A DNA stretch of 64,000 nucleotides from Antedon mediterranea (Eukaryota; Echinodermata; Crinoidea; Comatulida; Antedonidae). The stretch is taken from positions 34,273,795 through 34,337,794 of the forward strand of contig NC_092670.1 of assembly GCF_964355755.1 (NCBI RefSeq), given 5' to 3'. Below are positions 23,246 to 36,100 of this stretch, in pieces (within the stretch, counting starts at the first letter, position 1; every line of letters begins with the position of its first letter). The notes below the pieces were generated by a model. It searched no databases. It was not told where the DNA came from and saw only the letters and a program-made list of their open reading frames with translations. A program made the translations under genes and the position numbers.

Positions 23246-24125
23246 GACGCAACAGTGCTGCAAACATCGCAGGTTGGTTTCACACAGGCGGGGGCAAACA
23301 ATTAATGGAAGGGTATTTTTATACATTTTAATTACACTTTGAACCAATTAAAACTCCTGGGTAGAGAGGCAACAACAAAATGCTTGCAATATACAACCCT
23401 GTCTCTAGTGTTGCTTAATTTAACAAATACAATTTTCTTCTTCAGTTTTGCAAATGACTGTCTGAATTATTTTTAAAGTATAGAATAGAAACCAATTAAA
23501 TACCACACACAACATTTGCATGAAAGCTAAAATATACATATATAATTTATTTTTACATAAGTTAAGATTCCTAGTGTATACTCTATCAACACATACAAGA
23601 GAATGTAACAAAACTAAACACATATTTCATGCATTTAATAAAATTGTAAAATCTGTGTATTAAGTCTTATACTTAATACAGGCTGTACAAAAAGTGCTTT
23701 CACACGACGTAACATTCATCTCAGTGTAACATATATCATATCTTGTATGTGTGAATAGGTATTACACTTAGCATAACATTAAAACTCAGTTTTTGAGAGA
23801 ATCTTGCATTTATTTTTGCACTACCTAGAGGCTAAGCCTAAAGAAATTATGTTGCCTAGGCCCAACGACCTGAAATTTCGTAAAATCTAGGTACAGTAAT
23901 TAAGCATTAAGCTTTCTTTAATACCATCATTATACCTCCATGATACCATGCATTATTTAAATTTCTATAGCGCCCTCTATAATGTTACTTTCAAATTTGC
24001 CCTAGTTTTTTAGCAAGACTGCATAATTATTTTTGTCATCAATATAATCACCAAAAAAAAATAATCTGACCTACTGACCATGTTTTTAAAGTGATGCTGT
24101 GCTTTGGTAACAAAATTTATTTAGG

Positions 24126-24248
24126 CAGTGGCGTAAGGCGGGGGGAAAAGGCCCTGGTTTAGCACTCATAAAGGCTGGATACTTGCATCAGGCTGCTCAT
24201 GCTCAGAGGGCCCTTAAACTCTAAGGCCTCATCGCTGTTACGCCACTG
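24126..24248. mobile_element. hAT-like MITE, 123 bp
   Basis: It begins CAGTGGCGTAA and ends TTACGCCACTG, the classical hAT-type terminal inverted repeat. Flanks TATTTAGG and CTTTTAGG agree at 6 of 8 positions, fitting an aged 8-bp target duplication. It lies just beyond the poly(A) signal of the 26-kb minus-strand gene. Confidence 0.8.
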
Positions 24249-24258
24249 CTTTTAGGCT

Positions 24259-24264
24259 TTTATT
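24259..24264 (-). promoter_or_regulatory. Poly(A) signal candidate for the BFR1-like gene
   Basis: AATAAA on the minus strand, 35 bases after the stop codon at 24299-24301. Confidence 0.65.
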
Positions 24265-24298
24265 AGTAATTAACATACATTTGACACATAAATTGTCA

Positions 24299-27092
24299 TC
24301 AAAACTCTGTTCCAACTTTAAGCACATTGTCTTCTGGCAGTAATTTCTCAGCCTCGAATTCAGACGCGAATCTATCCTCAGTAGGAGTAACATCTTGGCT
24401 AGTTAAGGCATCGGTAGCTTCTAATGTACACTGGTCTTGAAATTGCTTTGGCAGTGAAACTTCGGACTCGAAATGATTGGTTGAGATTTTTAACTTTAAC
24501 TGAGGTCGCTCGTCGTTAATCTTAAAACTTGGTATAATTGACACCCCTTTTTGATATGTGTCATCATCTTCGTCAACAGCGCACACAATGTTGTCGGTGT
24601 TGTCGTCAAACACACTATCAATATCATCCTCTTCATTGTTCGTTGGATCGGTACCGTCATTTAATTCAGATTTTTGTATAGAACCATATTTCTTATAATC
24701 AGGTACCATTTCAGCTGTACTTGGGGAGTAACATTCAGAGCTGGATGCCGTACCAGAATCAATTCCTGTGTTTCCAGCGTCGGATGTTTTCTTACGTGAA
24801 CATTGTTCATACTGATCCTGTGAATATAAATAAATATATATAACAAAAAAATTGTGATATTTATTAAGGTTTTTGCATTAAATACCATTCAAGAAATAGC
24901 TTGAAAAAATTATATATAAACCTATTATAGTTTGAATAGGATATACACTTGCCAAAGCAAAAGAATGCCATTATGGCTGCCATCTTGGATCCAAGATGGT
25001 GGACAATTTTTCTCATTTATTTTATTCATTTGACTTTATTTCACGAGGGTATCTCTAACAGCTGCACTACAAATGTACAGCTGACTTGAAAGGCCCTCTA
25101 CAAAAACATAATATATAAACATCATATAAGAATAAGTCTGATTAAAATTAAATTCATGATCTGTATAAAAAATAAAATATTAAATTAAGATATGGTAACA
25201 TTAATCAAAATTTTAAATCCATTATATAAATACATGGCACCTTCCCAGGACCATTCTGGTCATTTTGATATCCCAATGAAGCAAACATATAAATGCCTCT
25301 CTTATAATATAGATATACTCTAGACCACATATTTATTTTGAATTTGAGATGAGAGACGACATTTTCTCCATAATGCATTCTACAGACACTCTGCAGATAC
25401 TGTATAACATTTCCCTTTACCTTGACTTTCTGTAGTTGAGCAAGTACATCAGCTACATCCCCAACTGATGAGGGCGCTGTCAGACCTACTTCAGAAAACA
25501 ATGGAAAAATGTCTGGTGGATGACTGATGCTCTTAATCTGAAAGTAAAAAATAAAACTGCTTAGACTTTTCTTTCATTGAGATACTATACTAAGCATACA
25601 ATTTAATCAATTATTTTCAAAACTGACAAACAAAAACAAAAGTTTCAGTATGAAATCTGGTGAGATGAAAGTCTCAATATTATACAAATAATAAAATAAA
25701 TGTTTATGAATGCAATGGTACAAATAATTTCATGAGGTGAAAAAAGAACATTTCGTCTTTTACCAAATGAAATTATTTGTTCCATTGCACACATATAAAG
25801 CATTCATTTATTATCCAATCAAATGACCAGAATCTACTCAGGTGTGTTATAATTAATGTATGATATGTGATGATATATATCCTGCATTATTGGGAAATAT
25901 ATATATATATATATATCTTTTTAAGCATACCCTCCATGACGGTTTTCGGTTGCGCATCTTAGCTTGTTTTTTCCTCATCCTGGTCACGTTACCAGCAAAC
26001 ATCCATTCATCTTCCTCGTTCTTCTTGCGTATAATGACACGAACAACATCTTCATTAAAAGAGGACGATGTTGAAAGTGAGGTATCTATTAAAAGAGGTT
26101 ATAATAAACTTAGTAGGGAAAACTGTATGTTTTTTCCAGCAGTGTAAAAAAAAACTTTACCACAACAATAAAATCCTTTTTAAATTCTTATATGATATGA
26201 AGTTTATGAGCACTAGTGTATTTAAGATATAACAAAAGCATAATGTAAGAAAATCTCATAGATCACTATTGATTGCGTACCATCATTCTATTTTAGTCTT
26301 CAGTGTACTAAAGCTCTGTCTACACTATCAAACTTTATGTGACAAAAAGTAGTGATATGCCCAAATATGGTAGTGATATGACATCAGTATGTCCATATAT
26401 GGGCACATCACATTCTTTTTCACATAAAGTTTGATAGTGTAGACAAAGCATTAGGTCTTCTTCTTAGGTATATTTTTCAACAATTGCATATAAAAACATA
26501 AATGGCAGCACAAGGCTGATACACAAATTCACATGTAATTAGTCTACAAAGACAAGAAAAAAACAAAAAAACAGAAACCACTTAAAGATACCTAAACCAG
26601 TTAAGGAATGACTCATTACAGTTTGTTTAGCATAGCAGTTTGGTAATAAAGGAGACAAGGTGTCAAGTCATGATGATGTCATATCACTACCATATTTGGG
26701 AACATCACATTTTTTTTTTCAAACTTATTTGATAGTGTAGACAGAGCTTAAGACTAGTCACAACTTGTTTTGGCATAATCTTGCAGACAGACAGACAGCC
26801 AAGTACATAATCAATATCTTATTTTTAAATCCAAATTGTTTATTGTTTCTATAAATAATATACTACTAGAAAGTTCCTGACTGTTCTTTCATTGGTTTTA
26901 CATTGTTTCCTATTTCTATAAATAACAATTTTTTATTTCTAGAATGTTGAATATGTTTCTGTAGGTTTACATAGAAGGGCATATTCATACAGTGGATTTT
27001 TGTTTTCTGATGAGGATATTTGTATCATGGCAAGGACAACATCCCACCACGTCTCCCTCTGGTGAGGACATCTTTAAGGAACAGTAATTAAT

Positions 27093-27139
<47 letters not shown>

Positions 27140-30100
27140 CACTTGGTGGGTAAATATAGGTGTTTTTTTTACTAATCTCAGGATCCCGATCGCATTCCTG
27201 ATCACCCTCTAAATAAATTCTTTAAAGACACCTTCCCTACAATTTGTGACGTTTTGTAAAAATAATACATATATATTACTTTAAAAACATTAAACCAGAT
27301 CATTCCTTGTCTTAAATGTACGTTTTATGGTAAATTATGATAAAAAGTGACAAACTATGCACTACCTACAGTAAGTAGCTCGCGGCGACTGACCTCTCGT
27401 GGGCGGTCTTAGGCCTAGCCTAGCTAGGCTTAGTTTTGTAGGCCTAGCTGGTAAACATCGGTAACGTACGAACATCGTACGCTAGCTATATACCTAGCCT
27501 GACGTTGTTTAGTTGCTGCATTAATTGTCTTTCTATTTTTGCCAGAGTCCGTTGATACAAATTGGGGAAAACCCGGTATTTTCGCTGAAAAGTTAGGAGT
27601 CTTCCATTTGTTTTGGCCTCACAATCGATCGAAAAGTGGGTGAATTACAGAAGAAAAACAAAAATATCAATCCGCACGCAATGCATTTTGGGATTTATAG
27701 CGGGCCGCTATAATTATTAGAATCGACTTATTTTACACATTTTTAACCATTTAAAGACGAAAAAAGTTATCGCAATAGGACCATATAGTATTATTTTTAC
27801 ATTAAATATAGTTTGTGATCTTAAATTAGATCTAAAAAACGTAGGGAAGGTGTCTTTAAGCTTAGCCAAACTGGTAGAATGATCACTCTGAATCAAAACA
27901 CTAAACATTGCTGACAATCATTTGTTTATAATTCTATTCTTGTATTTAATAGCAAGTTTATAAGATCTCTTTAGATTCATTGATCACATGGTTTTTTTTT
28001 GTATTCATTGTATAATTGTATGTAAATCAAATTGTAAACAAACCAATTTCATTTGTACCTCGTTGTTGATAATACTGTACATATGGTTATCGTATCGTAT
28101 GTTAAATAAAATCAAAATCTAGGAAAAGATGGCCGCCATAATTCGCTAAAATCACTGTAGATCACAGAAAGCATTGATTCTGGCCCTGGTGTTGAACCAT
28201 GGGCCTATAAAATGTGATAGAGAAATGCACTACAATACTTACTGGTTGGAAAATGACTAGAGCTAGCAGCAGCATCTTGAATGGGAGGTACGAAGAGAGA
28301 GTTCCTATCTGTTAAAGTATGGTTTTGCCCTGAATCAGTGCTATCACTTCTGCATCTTACGAGGTAGATGTTTAATATGTTGCAAACTTTTAACTTGTAG
28401 GAGAACGGCTCGGAAACTTGTTCCTTAATTTTCTGTTTTCTACAAATTTAAGAAAAAAAAATGTTTTCATAAATAATTTTTTTTTTTATTTCAACAACAT
28501 TTAATGAGGATGGTTCATTCGGCCAAAGCTGATCATCAGTACAATACAATTTGACAAAACAATAACATGAAAATATAACAGTTGACAACAATTAAAAATA
28601 AAACAAAAATGATTAGAAATTTATTTTAATAATAATAATAAAGCAAAGAATAAATGGTAATTCAATTAATCACATGGACATTAACAGGATATGCCTTATT
28701 TGGGCATTATTCATGTATTTCCAAATATGGTTATCATTTACTTTCCAAATATGGTTATCCTTTACTTTCCAAATATGGTTATCCTTTACTTTCCAAATAT
28801 GGTTATCCTTTACTTTCCAAATATGGTTATCCTTTACTTTCCAAATATGGTTATCCTTTACTTTCGAAATATGGTTATCCTTTACTTTCCAAATATGGTT
28901 ATCCTTTACTTTCCAAATATGGTTATCCTTTACTTTCCAAATATGGTTATCCTTTACTTTCCAAATATGGTTATCCTTTACTTTCCAAATATGATTATTT
29001 TTTACTTTCCAAATATGGTTATCCTTTACTTTTCAAATATGGTTATCCTTTAAGCTTGGTTCCCACTAGAACGTAATGCAAGGACGTAAACGCAACGCAA
29101 GCGTTTTAACCAATGACAAGCGAAGTTATAAACAGTTAGCAATCACAAGCGAATAAGCCATCGCTTGTGATTGGTCAATTCACTTGCGTTGCGTTACGTC
29201 CTTGCGTTGCGTCACTAGTGGGAACCACGCTTGACTTTCCAAATATGGTTATCCTTTACTTTCCAAATATGGTTATCCCTTTACTTTTCAAACCCTTATT
29301 ATGACATCCCCTATATTCATTGCTGGTATTATTTCCAATTCTTTATTTTTGGATGCCAACGGTATTTGTTTTATTTTATCCTATCACTTTTGTTTTCAAA
29401 CTTACAATTCTCTGTGTTTCGCTTCGCGTTGTAGTGTCTTCTGTCGTTCGTTTTGCTCACGTAGCATTGCACGTTGTTCGTGGAACTGCTTTAGCTCAAC
29501 TTGATAGTTTGCTTGAATTTTTCGTTTTTGGCTGTACAGTTCATCAATTTCTACAAGAAGCATTAAGAAACTATTAACATTATTTATTGATGGTGCAGAA
29601 ATATACTGACAATATCATGGAATTCGAAATATATATATAGAATGTGTCAAAGGTCAAGAGAGAATGACTCCGCCCAAGTTTTTTTTACATTTAGAGAAAT
29701 ACAGCTATAAGTATAAAATAATAATAAATAAATTCTGCTATACTCGTAATTCTCTGTCTATACTATCAAACTAGTTTGATGAAAAAAGTGTGATGTGCCC
29801 AAATATGGTAGTGATATGCCAAAATATGGTAGTGATATGACATCATCATGTGCACATAGGGGACACATCACAGTTTTTTAGACAAATGCATGTATTGGAC
29901 AAAGCATGTATAAACTTAACCAAGGACATTAGGAAGCATGTTATAGCATCTCTTTTCTAGCCCTCATTTATTACCTTTCTTTAGGCTAGTGCATTCTACA
30001 GTAGCCTGGCTTCGCACTTCTTTCAGCTGTTTCTTGACTTTATGCTCTTCTTCACTCACCCTACTAATCTCTTTGAAAAGTTTCTGTTTCAAAACAAAAT

Positions 30101-33100
30101 CATAGTTAATTATAATGCCAAAACTCTGTTTACACTATCAAACTAGTTTGACAAGAAAGGTGTCTGTGCCCAAATATGGTAGTGATATGCCCAAATATGG
30201 TAGTGAAATGACATCACCATGTCCATAATGTGCACATCACATTTTTTTGTCACATAAAGTTTGATAGTGTAGAAAGAGCTTAATTAATAGTATAAGGGGT
30301 GATGTCCGTGATCCTTGATGTGAAGCTTGTGTCAATAGGCTTAGGGCCTGTTCGTAGGGGTTGAAAATACCAGCTTATTCCCGATTTCCGTTCGCGTGAT
30401 CCAATTAACTTTTGCCTCAGGCTACAAAAAATTCGAGGTAAAATGTTCACCAAATTTGCAGGTTATTTCAGCGATAATCCAATTATACTCGGCCTTCGAG
30501 GATAATAAATCTCCGATAGAGGCAATGTGTCAAATTTTGACAAACGTTCGCTGCCTAGGCCCGTCATTTCTCCTACGAAGCTCTTCCATACACGCTTCGA
30601 GAGCGATCGTCAGCTGGTGCTGTCCTTGTTGGTGTAGACCGCTTAGTAGGCCTAGCTGGTCGGGGAGCCGCTGGTCGGGGAGCCGCTGGTCGGTGGTGTT
30701 TCCGTCGTGTAACATTGGGCTCAAATTCTTCGTCAATGAGTAAAATAATGGTCGTCAGGAGAAGGCATATTTCGGCAGGATTATCGGCGTTAAGAGGCAT
30801 AAGGTTTGTCGCAAGGATAAGCAGTGTAAAAGGTAGCAAGTAATTGTTATTGTAAAGAAAGATCGCGAGTAAAAAATATACAACACGAAACTAGCGTGCG
30901 AAAATGGGGTTGTAGGTTGTAAAGACAACTGACCTTAAAACGTAATTTCCGGTTTGTGATTCGTCGATTAAGCATTTAAGCGGTTAAATATTTCAAGTAC
31001 GAACAACGCTCAATTTATAACCCGAGGCATGGGTGAAATTAAGCGCTTATTTTAACCACCGTACGAACACGACCTTAGACTAGAGTAGGTAATCACAATA
31101 TACTAAACAATATCTGCTACCCATTGTGCCAAAAGCCACAAACCACTAACCACATTATGGTGGAGTCTGTCTGGCCTTGGCCTATTATGAAATTGTCAGT
31201 CCACAATAAAAGAGCAATTCCTGGTCTGTCTATCCCAACTCATTTTTTTTTATTTACACGGATGAACGAACAAGGGTAGTGTTGTTTAATTAAATTTTAC
31301 TGTATTGAGCAACATCATAATAATGATGATACCATGCTTAAAACAAATTATTTTTCTAAAAATTTAACTAACTTACTTCCCTCTCTGCTCTTAATCTATT
31401 CTTCTTTGCTATTTCCACATCGAGTTCTTCTTTTTCACCTATATACTCCCTGAATAAACAGAAATAATAGTATATACAAAATATTTTAAGTATGTATTTA
31501 ATTGAGAATTACAGTAATTCATAGATAGATATTGTGAATACTTTACAACAAGGGTATAAGAATTGATCTATGAACAATGTAAACAGGATATGCCTTATTC
31601 GGTCATCATGGCTTTAATTCCAAATATGGTATTGCAGTAAAACTTTGAATAGACAGATATGGAAATGAAAAAATAGCAAGAATTCTGAAAATGGCAGCTT
31701 TGAAAGACCATGAGTGCATTTAGTCGAAAGTTCACATAGAATCATAATATTATGGTAAACAAAGTGAAAGGGTTACAATTAAGACAAGACTGCATTTTCA
31801 GAAGGTAGTTATACTGGAAGGCCAAATTCTACCCCTTTCACACCAAACTCTGCAGTGATCTCCAGAGACACCCCAGAGTTTGTGACCATTCAAAACGTTG
31901 ATAACTCCCGGAGAGACCCTATTCACATTAAAATTGTAAATACCGCCCTCTATTTTGTTTGTTTACATAGCAACAAAGCAATGATTGATCATGTATGGAT
32001 GACCTTTTGACCTAAAAATTCTGGTGTAAAAGGTGTATTACAGTAGATAGACAGTAGACCAGACAATTCTCAATTTATATCAGCTACCGTATTCAATATT
32101 AACATTTTTTTTATTGTAGCAAAGTTGTTTAGTAAAATATTTTTTGTTTACTACTAACCTAAGAGTTTTCTTGGATCTTTTGAGACGGTCTATTTCATGT
32201 ACGATCCTCGTTTCTTCTCGTACGGTAAAGTGATTCTTTTCCAGCTGGTACTCTAGTCTCTTTATCATAGACTCTAACTTGTCAATGGACCTTGCAGGCT
32301 GCCGTGCCTGTTTTTTGGACAATTCATCACTCTGGAAAATACATTAATAATTGTTAACGTCTGAACAAAAGTTTACTTACTTCGAATTAAGTTGTGAATC
32401 CAAGTTTTCTGAAGTCTTTCCATGACTGTGTTTGATTTGCATTCTATTCTCTCAAATTGGTCAGATAGTACTGTACATTTGAAGACACCACCAAAAAAGT
32501 GTCCCCCCTTAATTTGGGTGTCCGTAGTATTAAAATATATTCATCAACAAGTGTCCACTGAACAAGGGTGTCCCAAAGGAGGGGTTTACTGTAGAAATAA
32601 ATAAATTTCTTAGAAACTGAGCAAAAATGCATAGAGCAAGCAGCAGGGGGTGCCCTATCCAATATTTTGGCATAGGTTTCTTTGCCAACCCATGACATGC
32701 AATTAAATAAAGACAAAATAATTTTTTTTCTAAATACCTTTCTATTAATGGCACTACTCATAACTTTAAGCCGTTCATCAATTTCTTTCCTCTTTTTCAT
32801 CTTATTTTCTTTGTCTTCTTTTAATGTGTTTAATATATGCGTTTTCCTTTCTTGTGAACTTGACGGGCTGACATTTTCAGCTGAGTGTGCCTTCATAAAT
32901 TTCTATGTTTACAATGTTAAGAACAATTTATCAGTATCATTTGTTACATGTATCCAGAAACACAATCAGATTTGTGTGTACCATGGGTATATTCTGAATT
33001 TTGGGGTGTGGAGTGGTCCTCACCACTGAGGGAGATGAAAGAGGATGTCCTCACTTGGGGGAGGGAGAGATAGAAGGGGAGGTGTTCTCACTGGGATGCC

Positions 33101-36100
33101 CTTGAAATTAGAAAACAAAATCCTTCTGCATCAATGCCTTTTTTGTACAATTCAAGAAGAGAATTGTACCAAGTAATACACTAAAACCTTCATTGTAAAG
33201 GATACAAGTTTTTGCTCCAGACGTTGTATCCTTAGGACGAGGGCTTCAATTTGCTGATCACATGCTTTTTTGCTAGGTGGGTGAATCTTTCTTCTTGCAT
33301 CTGAAAGAAAATAAAATTTAATGTTTTAAAGTTATCTAAACAGCATTTCAAACCACCAGCTGTATGAATTCATTCATCATCGTAATCCAATTCATTGATT
33401 ATTTCTTATTTAAATTTTGTCATATCTATCCCAATCCTCAAAAAGCTTAATTCCCACAAGAGACTCAACACAACGACGTAACGCAATGTAAGGGATTTAA
33501 CTAATCACAAAGGATGGATTTTTCGAACTGTCACTTGTCATTGATCAATTCCCTTGTGTTGCATCTACATCCTCACAACCAAGCTTTAGTAACCAGCCTA
33601 AACCAAGATAAAAACCATCCACTAAGCTTTAGTAACCAGCCTAAACCAAGATAAAAACCATCAACTAAGCTTTAGTAACCAGCCTAAACCAAGATAAAAA
33701 CCATCAACCAAGCTTTAGTAACCAGCCTAAACCAAGATAAAAACCATCAACCAAGCTTTAGTAACCAGCCTAAACCAAGATAAAAACCATCAACCAAGCT
33801 TTAGTAACCAGCCTAAACCAAGATAAAAACCATCAACCAAGCTTTAGTAACCAGCCTAAACCAAGATAAAAACCATCAACTAAGCTTTAGTAACCAGCCT
33901 AAACCAAGATAAAAACCATCAACCAAGCTTTAGTAACCAGCCTAAACCAAGATAAAAACCATCAACCAAGCTTTAGTAACCAGCCTAAACCAAGATAAAA
34001 ACCATCAACCAAGCTTTAGTAACCAGCCTAAACCAAGATAAAAACCATCAACCAAGCTTTAGTAACCAGCCTAAACCAAGATAAAAACCATCAACCAAGC
34101 TTTAGTAACCAGCCTAAACCAAGATAAAAACCATCAACCAAGCTTTAGTAACCAGCCTAAACCAAGATAAAAACCATCAACCAAGCTTTAGTAACCAGCC
34201 TAAACCAAGATAAAAACCATCAACCAAGCTTTAGTAACCAGCCTAAACCAAGATAAAAACCATCAACCAAGCTTTAGTAACCAGCCTAAACCAAGATAAA
34301 AACCATCAACCAAGCTTTAGTAACCAGCCTAAACCAAGATAAAAACCATCAACCAAGCTTTAGTAACCAGCCTAAACCAAGATAAAAACCATCAACCAAG
34401 CTTTAGTAACCAGCCTAAACCAAGATAAAAACCATCAACCAAGCTTTAGTAACCAGCCTAAACCAAGATAAAAACCATCAACCAAGCTTTAGTAACCAGC
34501 CTAAACCAAGATAAAAACCATCAACCAAGCTTTAGTAACCAGCCTAAACCAAGATAAAAACCATCAACCAAGCTTTAGTAACCAGCCTAAACCAAGATAA
34601 AAACCATCAACCAAGCTTTAGTAACCAGCCTAAACCAAGATAAAAACCATCAACTTTTGCAAAATACAATAACATAAAACGCTAACGCAAGCGAATTGAC
34701 ATGGCGAAGAGGCATTCCGATAATCCATTGCTTAATGTGATTGTTTTTGCTTTGCATTCTTTCTAGTGAGACCATGCTTTAGTATAAAAATTCTTTAAAT
34801 CAGACATTGACACTCCAAATTTTGGAGAATTAGGACAGACAATTAAATAATTTAACAGACAGAATAATACAATAGTAGATGGTACAAAAAAATTTACTGT
34901 ACACAGTACATATTCTAACCATTGCACACAAAACCAAGCTTGATTACATTTTGTATTCTTAAAATCTATCAAAAATTCACCTATGCATATATTACACATA
35001 ATATACCATAAAGGTAATTAATTAGGTATCTACTACTATTATTCAAGCCATCAATGTCACTGACACTATAATAATACACCTGGATACTAAATTGTGCAAC
35101 AATTGCATTATGATGACATCAGCAGTTCAATTTATTGACATATGCACCATGCATTGACTGTTATGCTGTAGTAGCCTACCACTAGAAAATGAATCATCAC
35201 GCTTTACAGTTTCTAATTGGATGATTACCTCCTTAAGGCTAATTCTAGGCATGTCAAAAAGGTTTCTACTTTCATGGTACATTAACAATGGTTAGAAACG
35301 GTAACACCCTATTAAAGTACTGTAGCGTATTGTAAATACAGTAGACGTCTATTAATATCAATTTAACTACAGAGTGTACCAATAAGAAAAAAATACATTT
35401 TGCTCAGATTAAATGAGAGGTTCCTACTGTACACTTTTGTTTTTGCGATAAGGGGAAAATTCATCACAATAGTAAAGTTGTTAAGCACATTTACCATTAC
35501 TTCCGCTGAAAAAGTAGTGGTGTAAAGGGTCGTTCACACCTGTTCCGGCACGGTTGCGGTCCGGCGAATCGAACATCAATGTTTTGTTTTCACGCGGCTA
35601 TGCGCCAATCGATATGTGCGTAGCCGCGTGAAAACGAAACATTGACGTTCGATTGGATTTTCCGGCGCCGGACCGGAACCGTGCCGGAACAGGTGTGAAA
35701 GACCCTTAATGTAGTGGAGCTGTAGCTTAGTGGTTAACGTGCTTGCCTTCCAATCCCAAGGTCCAGGGTTCGATCCTGACCTGGGCCAGGGTTCAATCCT
35801 GACCTAGTGCCAGGGTTGTAACTCACAACTCTTTCAACTCCACTCTATAAGCCTCAAACTTAGTTTAATAAAGCACGATAAATTACAAAATAGTTTGTCC
35901 ATCCTGTAAATGGCAAGTTACTCGCTGTTGGATGAATAAGAAAAATGGGGTTTTTTTTTAAAAGGAGGGACCCTCATACACAGATTTTCACAATTATACT
36001 GGCACAATCATTAATAACAAATTTACAAATGCTACACTCTACACACTAATTGTACTACTACTATGTATATTATTACAAAATCTTTACTATTATAGCTTTT

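Noticed and set aside
28654-29076. Plus-strand repetitive proteins (YGYPLLSK and related frames)
   Set aside because: By-products of the 24-bp intronic minisatellite; three overlapping frames are equally open and none has splice or domain support.
33443-34785. The 43-bp array as a CRISPR array
   Set aside because: Units are contiguous with no unique spacers, and the genome is eukaryotic; it is a minisatellite.
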